Origin: Petrosia ficiformis
Lineage: Eukaryota > Porifera > Demospongiae > Haplosclerida > Petrosiidae
Length of the DNA stretch: 64,000 nt
Reading direction: 5' to 3'
Assembly (NCBI GenBank): GCA_947044365.1
Contig: OX345651.1
Span: forward strand, 4,078,926-4,142,925
Below are positions 21,497 to 32,800 of the stretch, one piece after another. Within the stretch, counting starts at the first letter, position 1. Each line of letters begins with the position of its first letter. Below the pieces are notes generated by a model. It made no database searches. It worked only from the letters and a program-made list of their open reading frames with translations, and was not told the origin of the DNA. The translations under genes and the position numbers were made by a program.

Positions 21497-24126
21497 ATTA
21501 GAAATTCATTTATCATCTTTTTGGTAGTTTAATTTTGGTAGAAGACAAGAGAATAGTTCTTACAGCTTCAACTGATAACTCAGTCAGAGTTTGGAACAAA
21601 GAAGGCCACTATATTGGTATGAGAAATACAATCCAATGTATACATCTCTTGCAGATGTTTTGATTTTTAATAAATCTTGAAGCATGAGCCAAATTGGCTC
21701 AATAATAGTTACTGTGTGTGCCATTGGGAATACATTTTGAGCCAATTAACAAAGAGTTAATACTGTTAGTGACAATATAATCGTAATTAACTGTGCCACT
21801 GGCCCAAAGAGAGAACTGTACAGTGCCAAATAAGAAGCTCCTTGGGCCAAGGGTGTGCCATATGAGATTATCAAAAACTCTGATCTCTTGACGATTTGTA
21901 GACTCAAATATGATGATATGGTTATTTTTGGTACTCAGGAACTCTTGGACAAAGTCAGCTTTGGCATCTAGGAGCAACTAGTACCTATCAGCATCCGATG
22001 GCACCTCAAGATGTTCTTATAGATCCATTAACAATTCCGAAAGTTAATGAGGAAGAGTCTGACATGAAGGAAGAAGAGGAAAGAAAGCAGAGAGAAAGAA
22101 AAAAGTTTCTAGAAGATATTGAAGATGAAGATTCTTCAGTAGAGAAAGAGGAGGTATATATTTTATGGCATTGAGTGAACATAGTACTTTGAACCATAGC
22201 AATATGAATAGTCATTGTAAGTTTGTAACTGATGCAATACACCTATAAAAATAGGTAGTTATAGTTACCAGTAACCATAGCAATGTGGGTAGTCATAGTA
22301 ACCAATAATAGCCATAGCGATAATGGTAATGATAATACCATACCAATCAACATTACATAATGATTATGATTAATTATGATATACCTAATCATTATGATGT
22401 TCACGTATAACAGTAGGAATTGAATTATCTTTACTTATATTAAAACCTCAGAGAGATGAAGACATGTTAACACAATATGGATTAACATTCAAAGTACCCA
22501 GGTATGACATAACTACAATAATTACTATAACTACATAATAAGTATTAGAACTAGAGTTATATTGTAACCATTAATATAACTACACTAAATGCTGTTACTA
22601 TTGATAGAATTATATTGAGTGCTGTTACTATTAATAGAATTATATTGAGTGCTGTTACTATTAATAGAATTATATTTAGTTAATAGAATTATATTGAGCG
22701 CTGTTACTATTAATAGAATTATATTGAGTGCTGTTACTATTAATAGAATTATATTGAGTGCTGTTACTATTAATAGAATTATATTTAGTGCTGTTACTAT
22801 TAATAGAATTATATTGAGTGCTGTTACTATTAATAGAACTACACTGAGTGCTGTTACTATTGATAGAATTATAGAGTGCTGTTACTATTAATAGAACTAC
22901 ACTGAGTGCTGTTATATATTATTGATAAAGAGTTATATTGAGTGCTGTTACTATAATTATATTAATAAAGTGATACTGTTACTATTAATAGAAACAATAA
23001 TTACTGATAGTTTCATAGACATATAAAGTATCGAATACTTGTTACTATTAATAGAATATAATAATGATGCTGTTACTATTAATAGAATATAACCATGACT
23101 GCTGTTACTATTAATAGAATATACTAACAATAGAATATAACAATGATTGCTGTTACTAACAATAGAATATAACCATGACTGCTGTTACTATTAATAGAAT
23201 ATACTAACAATAGAATATAACAATGATTGCTGTTACTAACAATAGAATATAACCATGACTGCTGTTACTATTAATAGAATATAACAATGACTGCTGTTAC
23301 TATTAATAGAATATAACAATGATTGCTGTTACTATTAATAGTATAATATTTACCTGTAACAATTGCTATCACTTAATCTTTACTGTTTTATTTTGTAGTA
23401 ATGAAATCGAAGAAACTGAGTTTACTGGAAAGAGGTAAGCTACAAGCATATAATATTATCCATGATTAATCAACGATATGCATTAAGGTGTTTTAAGATG
23501 GCACAAAGGTGGGGCTCAATGAAAGTCGAGATTAAATAATGCACAAGTGAAGCGAATGTATTATCTAATTGAGACCTTATTGGTCTACTCAAGTACAATG
23601 TTCAATGCACCATAAAGAAAGTTATGGAATATGTAGTGCATATCACTTGATATTTGTAGCTGTTACATTTGCTAATGCTTAATCCATTCTTTTTTGTGCA
23701 TTATGCTGTTTAAAACATGATCAGGTGATTAATATATGAAAATGTGAATGACTCAATGTCATGTGATCAGTGGTGTGGAAACAGCTAGTCATACAGGACA
23801 TTGTCTGATAAATCTAGTGAATGTCCGATAAATTGAAACTGAACTGTATACAAAGTGAGAAGGAGAAGAGTTGTGAAAATAGGTCAAAATGTCCATCAGT
23901 TGACTCAATGTTTCCACACCCTTGCATGTGATATGCACTATAAACCAATCAAACACTGTTTTATCTTCGTATTTTTTTCTTTAGACTGAGACATTTAAGA
24001 ACGAATTCTGCCACAACTGTTAAACGATGGTACCAACCTCCTCCGGGCTCATATGCATCTCTTTTATATCAAGATCTTGAGAAAGAACCTTTGGCAAATA
24101 TTGGAACACTCAGTAGCAATTTTTAA
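10659..24126 (+). CDS. EF-hand and WD40-repeat protein, WDR64/WDR49 family
   Basis: 32 exons join in perfect phase to 1049 residues, close to vertebrate WDR64: 10659-10970, 11041-11094, 11426-11509, 11571-11636, 11795-11863, 12266-12421, 12972-13057, 13525-13617, 13936-13987, 14424-14470, 14751-14804, 14935-14976, 15054-15154, 15379-15538, 15967-16204, 16561-16636, 17352-17533, 17602-17708, 18004-18083, 18566-18617, 18975-19020, 19159-19224, 19813-19875, 20097-20181, 20614-20703, 21075-21191, 21423-21462, 21528-21616, 21939-22153, 22452-22501, 23399-23434, 23985-24126. Exons 2-5 form an EF-hand-like region (GKIDLDEFIDFF, then FFDKIDCYSEGQIDW). Exons 6-28 carry two WD40 propellers (GGRDQVIRIW, VTAGENGEIKLW, TASTDNSVRVW). 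Exon 29 has the family signature TYQHPMAPQDVLIDPL, then an acidic/basic coiled coil. Family members are associated with cilia; that role here is inferred. Confidence 0.9.
11140..11370. repeat. Inverted TTAGTTATAGTTATAG repeat element
   Basis: In intron 2 of the WD40 gene. Repeated words TTAGTTATAGTTATAG occur at both ends and in the middle in both orientations, flanked by ACTTTTAG and its approximate complement. It looks like a small palindromic transposon or decayed satellite; a related scrap is near 25660-25700. Confidence 0.45.
11955..12180. mobile_element. TIR element C, copy 1
   Basis: Begins AGGTAAGTCAGGGTTTTCGG and ends with the near-complement (AACCTCAATTTACCT). It shares about 210 bases with 17745-17957 (words TTTCCAGACAAGT, GATCCGATCTGCA and AGTAGTTGAAATGTC). 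Both copies sit in introns of this gene. No coding capacity; a MITE is inferred. Confidence 0.75.
12535..12740. repeat. 44-bp minisatellite
   Basis: About five tandem units containing TTCTTTGTACAATGCCGGAG followed by CCCCCTGTACT, in WD40-gene intron 6. Confidence 0.85.
13060..14890. repeat. Tetranucleotide-type repeats in WD40-gene introns 7, 8, 10 and 11
   Basis: ATGA/ATGG-based array at about 13060-13470, its complementary-looking CATC/TCTA array at 13630-13925, CCAT/CATC repeats at 14520-14720, and GACA/GAGA at 14817-14890. The exons at 13525-13617, 13936-13987, 14424-14470 and 14751-14804 lie between them. Long frames of Ile/His/Ser/Tyr here are repeat artefacts. Confidence 0.85.
15545..15958. 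repeat. (TGTA)n microsatellite, WD40-gene intron 14
   Basis: Imperfect ATGT tetranucleotide array with a partially duplicated block (GAAACTATGAATGCATGTAT occurs at about 15566 and 15655). It fills most of the intron between the exons ending 15538 and starting 15967. Confidence 0.9.
16320..16515. repeat. 32-bp ACATGTATGTACAATGTACA minisatellite
   Basis: About five tandem units of a partly palindromic unit rich in TGTACA, in WD40-gene intron 15. Confidence 0.85.
16853..17150. repeat. Nested palindromes followed by (AT)n
   Basis: Outer arms 16853-16877 and 16976-17000 (TATGCTAATAGGTCCTATAT and complement) enclose inner arms about 16895-16921 and 16929-16956 (GTCC.AGGATGTGATATAGCC type). A second inverted pair, TGATGGTGACATC at about 17017 and its complement at about 17090-17105, follows. 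An (AT)n tract runs 17106-17150. Intron 16 of the WD40 gene. Confidence 0.8.
17745..17957. mobile_element. TIR element C, copy 2
   Basis: Homologous to 11955-12180, in intron 18 of the same gene. It starts near GGGGGTTTCCAGACA and ends near AACCTCCCGATTTACC; divergence suggests an old insertion. Confidence 0.7.
19553..19595. repeat. (TAATTG)n hexanucleotide tract
   Basis: About six tandem copies of TAATTG in the intron between the WD40 exons at 19159-19224 and 19813-19875. Confidence 0.8.
19695..19830. repeat. 53-bp tandem repeat running into WD40 exon 23
   Basis: Two and a half units of a sequence containing TCATCATGAGGATATCACAT. The last, partial unit supplies the acceptor (AAGAG) and the first bases of the exon beginning at 19813. 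Confidence 0.75.
20218..20545. mobile_element. TIR element A, copy 3
   Basis: Left end GTTCACATTCATGATGACCT, right end with its approximate complement (TGAGGTCATGATGAACATAA). The interior contains two units of the TATAGTGTATAGTTTAAT minisatellite. The best-preserved copy for defining the termini. Confidence 0.8.
20830..21021. mobile_element. 192-bp MITE with TA target duplication
   Basis: Perfect terminal inverted repeats of at least 24 bases beginning TACCGTATAGCGGGATAT and ending with the exact complement. Flanking TA on both sides suggests a Tc1/mariner-type target site. The interior repeats TTTTCGTG..TTGAT motifs. Intron 25 of the WD40 gene. No transposase. Confidence 0.88.
21655..21893. 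mobile_element. TIR element B, copy 1
   Basis: Contains GAGCCAAATTGGCTCA near the left end and CTTGGGCCAAGG near the right, with an AATTAACTGTGCCACTGGCC core. Homologous copies lie at 24292-24518, 42853-43052 and, inverted, 35232-35425. The ends carry TTTTTGATA-like inverted termini. Confidence 0.78.
22585..23345. repeat. 30-bp GCTGTTACTATTAATAGAAT minisatellite
   Basis: Long imperfect array (about 20 or more units) with two or three unit variants, in WD40-gene intron 30. Its open frame is an artefact of the 30-base period. Confidence 0.88.
23630..23945. mobile_element. Putative TIR element
   Basis: Terminal words TGTAGTGCATATCACTTG (left) and the near-complement GCATGTGATATGCACTATA (right), about 315 bases apart, in the last intron of the WD40 gene. 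Only one copy was recognised in the window. Confidence 0.5.
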
Positions 24127-24291
24127 AACATAATACTTTGAACAGAATAGAGACATCAAAGCTCAAAATATATATTTTTCTACTCTTGGCTATGGATGGA
24201 AAGATTAGTGTCAATATTTATTCGTATTGCTCAAAATGGCTCAACATTATTTTTTGTTTTTTTAACATAATTTTTTATGAAATTATATAAC

Positions 24292-24518
24292 AGAGTTTTT
24301 GATATGTTTTGAAGCATGGACCAAATTGGCTCATCTACGGTTAGTGTGTGCACCATTGGGGATACATCTTGAGCCAATAAACAAAAAGTTAATGCTGTTA
24401 GTTGACAATATAATTATAATTAACTGTACCATCTGGACAAAAAAGAGAACTGTGCAGTGCCAAATAAGAAGGAAGTCTTTGAGCCAATGGTGTGCCATAT
24501 GAACTTATCAAAATACTG
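24292..24518. mobile_element. TIR element B, copy 2
   Basis: Same orientation and structure as the copy at 21655. Ends TTTTTGATATG (left) and CATATGAACTTATCAAAA (right) give the inverted termini most clearly. Confidence 0.78.
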
Positions 24519-24564
24519 ACTATAAACATTGAAGATTATTAATTATTATTAGTCAGGTAGGAAA

Positions 24565-24660
24565 ATGTGAGCCTAGTGCAAGCCAAGCGTCTAACCCAGG
24601 ACAGGACAGCTTGGAAGAAGGAGACAAGGAGATGTGCCCAGATGGTAGCCAATTGTCAGT
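24565..24660 (+). pseudogene. Possible fragment of a LINE-type reverse transcriptase tail
   Basis: The plus-strand frame reads VSLVQAKRLTQDRTAWKKET and then RRCAQMVANCQ before a stop. The pattern of Asp-Arg-x-x-Trp-(Lys/Arg) followed by a basic stretch resembles the very C-terminus of non-LTR endonuclease/reverse transcriptase ORFs. Too short for certainty; no upstream RT core is in the window. Confidence 0.35.
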
Positions 24661-25721
24661 AGTGACAGAGGCCAAAAAAGAAGGAAAAATAAATTAATGG
24701 AGGTGGATTGAGTGAATCACTATACATGGTAATATATCATATAGCTTATTTGAGTGAATAAATTAATGCGGGTGGATCGAATGAAAATGTAGAATCACCA
24801 ATATATCATATGCAATGTCCACTGGAGGAATATCCTTAAATGACGAGGAAGAATAGGGAGTTGGATTCTCCTGTAATAGGTCATGGTAGATTGTTTACTG
24901 ATGATAATATAGGGGAGGGGGTGTATCTACTACAGGTCAAGGTGGTTGTAACCATTTGCTACTATAAATAGGAACACGTTTGCTTCTATAAAATATGAAA
25001 CTGCACCCCATCCTAGCAATGATACTGCCTAGAATAATTTACAATATAATCCTGTTGGAGTTACGTGAAGAAACACCCATCAAGGTGGGTCCATAACTCA
25101 GTTTACTCTTGCTCATCGATCATGTCCTTCAGACAAAAATCATTTAAATTTGATATTAGGCTGCAGGAAGGTCATCAAATGACATTAGATTGTTTATCAA
25201 TTTAGTTATAAATATAATTATAGATAATTGATTTGAAATTCCACTTAACAGACCTCACTTGATCAGTTAATTGTTGTTAAATTATCTCCCGATATAATAA
25301 ATGAGTTTAAATTACAAATTATACGATAATTATTATAAATTATTAATTTAATAAATAAAATTTTATACTATTAATATAATAATAATACATCTCTAATCAT
25401 GAACATATTATCTACACACCAGCCGTTGTCTCATCTCATCTGAATTCAGTTGGGAGAGTTTGTTGAAATCTCTCGGCCCAACTTGTTTTCAAATTTCTAA
25501 TAAATTTTTGTAGCGTTTTTGAGCTTTTGAAAATTATAGTCCATGACGAAACAGGCTCATCATTGAATGTACTCTACATGAATTATAATGTATAGTTTGT
25601 GAACAAGTGGATGGTTTAATGGATCCAGTATATTGGTAATTGGTACTATCATACTACTATTAACTAAAACTAAAACCCTTTTAGTAAGTCTTTAGTAAAT
25701 CAACAGTAACTGTAACTAACA

Positions 25722-26848
25722 GTGGTTATTATTGTCATACTAAAACAACACTAGTATTTGAGCTATATGATAGAGTACATATTCATCCTACTATTATACA
25801 TATCATGAGAGAGACTAGTCATACTATAATTAACAGTGGTTATTATTGTCATACTAAAACAACACTAGTATTTGAGCTATATGATAGAGTACAAAGTCAT
25901 CCTACTATTATACATATCATGAGAGACTAGTCATACTATAATTAAAAGTGGACATTATTGTCATACTAAAACAACACTAGTATTTGAGCTATATGATAGA
26001 GTACAAAGTTATTCTACTTTTATACATATCATGAGAGAGACTAGTCATACTATAATTAAAAGTGGTCATCATTGTCATACTAAAACAGCACTAGTATTTG
26101 AGCTATATGATAGAGTACAAAGTTATTCTACTTTTATACATATCATGAGAGAGACTAGTCATACTATAATTAAAAGTGGTCATCATTGTCATACTAAAAC
26201 AGCACTAGTATTTGAGCTATATGATAGAGTACAAAGTTATTCTACTATTATACATATCATGAGAGAGACTAGTCATACTATAATTAAAAGTGGTCATCAT
26301 TGTCATACTAAAACAGCACTAGTATTTGAGCTATATGATAGAGTACAAAGTTATTCTACTATTATACATATCATGAGAGAGACTAGTCATACTATAATTA
26401 AAAGTGGTCATCATTGTCATACTAAAACAGCACTAGTATTTGAGCTATATGATAGAGTACAAAGTTATTCTACTATTATACATATCATGAGAGAGACTAG
26501 TCATACTATAATTAAAAGTGGTCATCATTGTCATACTAAAACAGCACTAGTATTTGAGCTATATGATAGAGTACAAAGTTATTCTACTTTTATACATATC
26601 ATGAGAGAGACTAGTCATACTATAATTAAAAGTGGACATTATTGTCATACTAAAACAACACTAGTATATGAGCTATATGATAGAGTACAAAGTTATTCTA
26701 CTATTATACATATCATGAGAGAGACTAGTCATACTATAATTAAAAGTGGACATTATTGTCATACTAAAACAACACTAGTATTTGAGCTATATGATAGAGT
26801 ACAAAGTCATTCTAATATTATAATTACTGTCATACTAAAACAACACTA
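25722..26848. repeat. 114-bp satellite, about 10 units
   Basis: Head-to-tail units of exactly 114 bases (GAGAGACTAGTCATACTATA through to TTATACATATCAT). Central units are almost identical, outer ones diverged. Because 114 is 38 codons, seven units give an uninterrupted 272-codon frame on the plus strand, but most differences between units change the residue, which argues against coding. The array abuts the STK11IP 3' end. Confidence 0.92.
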
Positions 26849-29800
26849 GTGCAGCAAAATGGTGTAATGAGTGTATAATGTTTACCTCTTTGAAAAATTG
26901 TAGTGTGAATTGATATTGTTGGTCATCGTATAATATCTGTAAAAAAAAATACATAAATGTAACCACTACAAATAACAATGAATGTAAGTTCTAAATTAAG
27001 TGGATAGACAGATAGATAGACAAACGCATATATAGATAGATAAAAGAGTGTGAATAGATGCAATGGTAAAGAGTGTATGGAAGTTATAACATTTGAAACT
27101 GAGCTCATTATAAATTGATGAAAAATTGTTGATAAACTTCTTGTATACATGCATAGTACAATTAGCCACGAACCAAGACAAGTGATTGAACCCATAGTAA
27201 TGCAGACTGGCAAATTTACGCCTATGAATTTATAATAAGCCCAGTCAAAATACATTAGTATTCTATTTGATAATTGTATTTTAAATATATTATTTCACAC
27301 CATGTGTCTGTTATTATTGTTATAATGTACTTAATTACCAGCTGTTCAACATCAGTGATGTCTTTTCTAATGACTCCACTATATGGAGGTAATAGATCAC
27401 TTCTATCAGGAAGGGGGTGAAGATTAGGAAGAGGCCATTGTGGATTCTCTAGGCCAAGGAACAGATGCTCATTTGTGAGGACAAGAGTAACAGAAACTTG
27501 AGCTGTAGAAAATGATAAAGTTCAAATGATACTTCAAATGTTTTCAGACAACATGTAGTGAAACTGCTGACACACACGAACATAATATCTATGAACCCCT
27601 GACTGGAACCAGAGATCATTCATGTTCACTATGACCTTAGAAAAATGTTCATAACTTTAGCTTGGAATTAACAACAATCTCACTAATTATCAGATTATCA
27701 TTCCGGTTCTTTTTGTGTATGTCAAATTTCAATTTCAATCCATTGTTTCATTATTGATCGAGTTACAGTATAATGACCATAATCATGCATTAACCTTATG
27801 AAATTAAACTATACACTATGAAGTCTACAAATCCTAATTTTGAGATCATTGTGAATGTGAATAGACGTTAGGTTCATATCTCAGGTGAAGTCTCTTCATA
27901 TAGTTATATCTTGATAGGTTATAGCAGAAGTAGATGTAATCAGACATTCAAACACTTCCATACTAAAACACTTGTCTCTGTCCCAATACAATACGTACTA
28001 AATGACCTCTGAATAAAGGACACCTTCATTTAAAGTACACTTCAACTAGTCCCAAGATGTCCTTTCCACAGTATTATTCCATACTAAAGATACTTGCCTG
28101 TGTCCCAATACAATACGTATTAAATGACCTCTAAATAAAGAACACCTTCATTTAAAGTACACTTCCACTAGTCCCAAGGTATCCTTTCCACTATATTATT
28201 CCATACTAAAGATACTTGCCTGTGTCCCAATACAATACATTTATGTATTAAATGACCTCTAAATAAAGGACACCTTCATTTAAGGACACTTCCATTAGTC
28301 CCAAGGTGTCCTTTATAAAGAGATCTTGTTGTTTACATCATCTCCTCTTACCAGGGTCTCCACCAGGATTATATTTGTATGCTAAAACATACATCTGGAG
28401 TTGTTCAGGACTCGTATCTGATTCCTCTCCAATGGTGTCTTCTCTGAGAGGTTTGGAATTGAGATCAGGGTGAAGTTTATCATAGTGACTCTACAGAGAA
28501 AAGAAATTGATAGTTGATAAAATCCAGACAGGAGGGAACAAATAGAGAAAGAATGAAAGTCAGTGTACAAATAGAAATAGTTTTAATTAGTAAATGTGGA
28601 TACACATTTATTAACTTACAAAAATTACTTCTTTTAATGCTCCATGAGGGTTGCTAAAATAGAGTGAATAATATCATTAATTTAACTACACAGTGCATGC
28701 ATGTACACACATATGCAAATTTACACAGACACAGACACACAGACACAGACAGATACACAGAGATTCCTACAGAAATACAGACATAGAGAGAGACACACAC
28801 ACCTGAGATGGCTTAAAGAGAATTGACTAATTCTTACACTTCTAAAAGAACTCCGTGAGACATCAGATACAATATCTACAGATGGATATAAATATACTAT
28901 ATCAGTGTTTATACAAAAGTATTATGTGAGTTGACTGTAGGGTTACAGTATATACAATAAAAAGGTCATCATACAATCATCATCATTATGAATCATACAG
29001 GTGACTTTTTATATTTGTACCACAGTAGTTTTAACAGTAATTGCCGTACTTGTCAATTGAACACCACAGTAGTGAGACAGTAATTACTATACTATACTGT
29101 CAGTAGAACTAAGATAATTACTGTTACTGTATGGTGACATTTCATTGACATATACTGTATGTAAATATACAACATTCACATACATATATACTTACGTATG
29201 TATGTACATACGTACGTACGTACATGTACATACATTAATACAGCAGTAATTGGTATACTTGTCAATTCAACACCACAGTAGTGAGACAGTAATTACTATA
29301 CTATACTGACAGTAGAACTAAGATAATTACTGTTACTGTATGGTGACATTTCATTGACATATACTGTATGTAAATATACAACATTCACATACATATATAC
29401 TTACGTATGTATGTACATAAGTACGTACGTACATGTACATACATTAATACAGCAGTAATTGGTATACAGTACTTGTCAATTCAACACCACAGTAGTGAGA
29501 CAGTAATTACTATACTATACTGACAGTAGAACTAAGATAATTACTGTTACTGTATGGTGACATTTTATTGACATATACTGTATGTAAATATACAACATTC
29601 ACATACATATATACTTACGTATGTATGTACATACGTACGTACGTACATGTACATACATTAATACAGCAGTAATTGGTATACTTGTCAATTCAACACCACA
29701 GTAGTGAGACAGTAATTACTATACTATACTGACAGTAGAACTAAGATAATTACTGTTACTGTATGGTGACATTTCATTGACATATACTGTATGTAAATAT

Positions 29801-32800
29801 ACAACATTCACATACATATATACTTACGTATGTATGTACATACGTACGTACGTACATGTACATACATTAATACAGCAGTAATTGGTATACTTGTCAATTC
29901 AACACCACAGTAGTGAGACAGTAATTACTATACTATACTGACAGTAGAACTAAGATAATTACTGTTACTGTATGGTGACATTTCATTGACATATACTGTA
30001 TCTAAATATACAACATTCACATACATATATACTTACGTATGTATGTACATACATACGTACGTACATGTACATACATTAATACAGCAGTAATTGGTATACT
30101 TGTCAATTCAACACCACAGTAGTGAGACAGTAATTACTATACTATACTGTCAGTAGAACTAAGATAATTATGTTACTGTATGGTGACATTTATTGACATA
30201 TATCGTAGAACAGAGTGTCATGTTATATACGAGTCCTTGGTTCCACTTACATGATAATTTATCAAAGAACTTTCGGCAGTTGTCCTCGTTCCCAATCTGG
30301 AAGGTATAGCAACGTGGAGGATTATCAAACTCTAGTCTGAGAGACTGTACAGTAATGAGAAATGAATATAAGATACTAGATAAAAGGAGAGGTGTCTCTT
30401 GTTTTACCTGATATCCAACTCCTACTTCAATGAAAACTAATTCTCTGAGTTTCAATGTAGTTTTTAGTTCTAACCAGTGATCTGGTTCCAAGCTATAGGA
30501 CACGAATATTTAAATTCATGATGACCTCAAGATGTGCTGACTTTATATGTAATATAGTAGTGTATAGTTTAATGTCATAAGGTTAATACATGATTATACT
30601 GTAACTCAATAACTTATATGTACTATAGTGTATAGTTTAATGTCATAAGGTTAATACATGATTATACTGTAACTCAATAACTTATATGTACTATAGTGTA
30701 TAGTTTAATGCCATAAGGTTAATACATGATTATACTGTAACTCAATAACTTATATGTACTATAGTGTATAGTTTAATGTCATAAGGTTAATACATGATTA
30801 TACTGTAACTCAATAACTTATATGTACTATAGTGTATAGTTTAATATCATAAGGTTAATACATGATTATACTGTAACTCAATAACTTATATGTACTATAG
30901 TGTATAGTTTAATATCATAAGGTTAATACATGATTATACTGTAACTCAATAACTTATATGTACTATAGTGTATAGTTTAATGTCATAAGGTTAATACATG
31001 ATTAATTGACTATACTGTAACTAAATAATGAAGCAATGGATTGAAATTTTAGATACATGAAAAGAACAGAAATGATAATTATATGAAAATGGTAGGTAAA
31101 TAACATGAGTGACTTACCTTTCTGGGGCTGTGACACGATAGAGATAGGCAGTTCTGTTGGATACAATAAGGAAAGCCTCAGTCTCATTCCAGTCACCATA
31201 CTGAATCACTGGAGCCTGGGAATGAGGATGTAGATATAGTAATATTTAATAATTCTGTTCGAACTCACTCTAAGAGCTAACTGAAATTCCTCTTTTTTGT
31301 CTGAGCTAAACACATTCATGTTGAGATGTAAGTCTATACTATTGTGTATATAAGTTGGATCACTATTCTTGTAAAGCGTAAGAGTAGAAGCAACATGTTT
31401 ACCATCCTCGGTTTCTGAAGAGCTAAGTTTTTTATTAACACGTTTTTTTCTAGTCATGGAGAGCATTCCAAATTTCCCACTGCTGCTGCCACTGCTAGTG
31501 GACTTCTTATCTTCTCCAGAGCTTCCTCTTTGATTATCAGACATTTCTCTTTTTTCATTTTTCTTGTTACTAGAAACATCAGACAAAGATAGTGTAGGCT
31601 GACTTAGGATTTCTTTACTCGGTGATTCAGGCACAGCTTTCGTTTTTCTGTCAATTGATCGATATATCACACTCTCAGGGAGAGGAGGTACCTTATGAAA
31701 GTCTTGACTCCTTGAACGAGAGTGTCCCTTATTTTGCTCTCCTTTTTGTGTATCTCCTTCTTTGCTTTTACTTTTAAAAAAGTAAGACATGAAACCAGAT
31801 TCAGAGGGAACGCTTGCAGAGACAGGACTCTCATCGAGTCGAGAACTGGGTGGGCTTTTTCTGGGTATTAATTTGGGTTTCGAAGGTGTACTGTCACTGT
31901 TAGATGATGTCAGTTTTACAATTGGATTCGAAGACTTTTTTGTTGGGACTGGTTCCCGTTCTTTGGGACCAGGAACATTTGATAACGATAGTGATTTTTT
32001 GGTTCCAGCTTTCTTACTTGTAGTGGTATCAGATTGAGGTTTGGTAGAATCGGAATGAGTCTGAAATACATGGGAATCAGACTGAGGCTGAAACATTTGG
32101 GAATCAGACTCAGAACCACTAGTTTTCAAACCATTATATAAAGGATCATCGAAAGGGTTTTTACTGGAAGAAGAGTTCCCATCATCAGTACCAGACTTGT
32201 AATTATCATCAAATGGGTTTTTCGAAGTTATGGGGTCATCGAAAGGGTTTTTCGAAGGTAACATCTCATCAAAAGGATTTTTGGAAGGATTTTGAAAATA
32301 CTGTTCAAAAGGAAGTTGTGAAATTTCCGATTTAGTTCCAAACTCATTATCTTCAGTAATCACAGAGGTTTCCTCCAGTTTCAAAGGTCTACTGTAATGG
32401 ATATTATCATTTGCAGCTGCTGCATTTGAATCCAAATCGCCATGGTGATCATATTTGGGAGCAAATTCATATCCCCTCTCACCCAGATTCTCAATTTCAG
32501 CATCTGAACTTTCTTCCATTTTATCAATCTCCCTATCAAGAGACAATTCTGGACTTTTTCTTTCTACATTCTTAATTTTTTGAGCTATTTCTCCGATATT
32601 ACCAGGGACAACCCCTTTGCCTCTTCTTCTTTTCTCTAGCTCTGAGTTCATCAGGACATGGAAAGGACCCATATCAGGAAAGGGGCTAGGTTGGGAATGA
32701 ATTGGACTGTCTGTTCTTGTTTCAGTATTATGTGAATGGTAAGAATTTGACTGCTGCCTGGAATCTGGGTATGTGTCCCAAACTGATAAATCAATGTGAC

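Larger units (their letters stand above)
24127..26834. other. Gene-poor stretch between the WD40 gene and STK11IP (tail to tail)
   Basis: Holds the WD40 3' UTR, a copy of TIR element B (24292-24518), a possible LINE fragment (24565-24660), AT-rich sequence without coding signal (24700-25700) and the 114-bp satellite (25722-26848). No gene is supported. Confidence 0.6.

Noticed and set aside
22649..22891. Repeat-coded 80-residue frame
   Set aside because: 30-bp minisatellite in an intron of the WD40 gene.
26031..26849. 272-codon repeated protein
   Set aside because: Not accepted as a gene: tandem satellite with a unit of 38 codons, mostly replacement differences, no start, splice or promoter context. 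Kept only as a finding.
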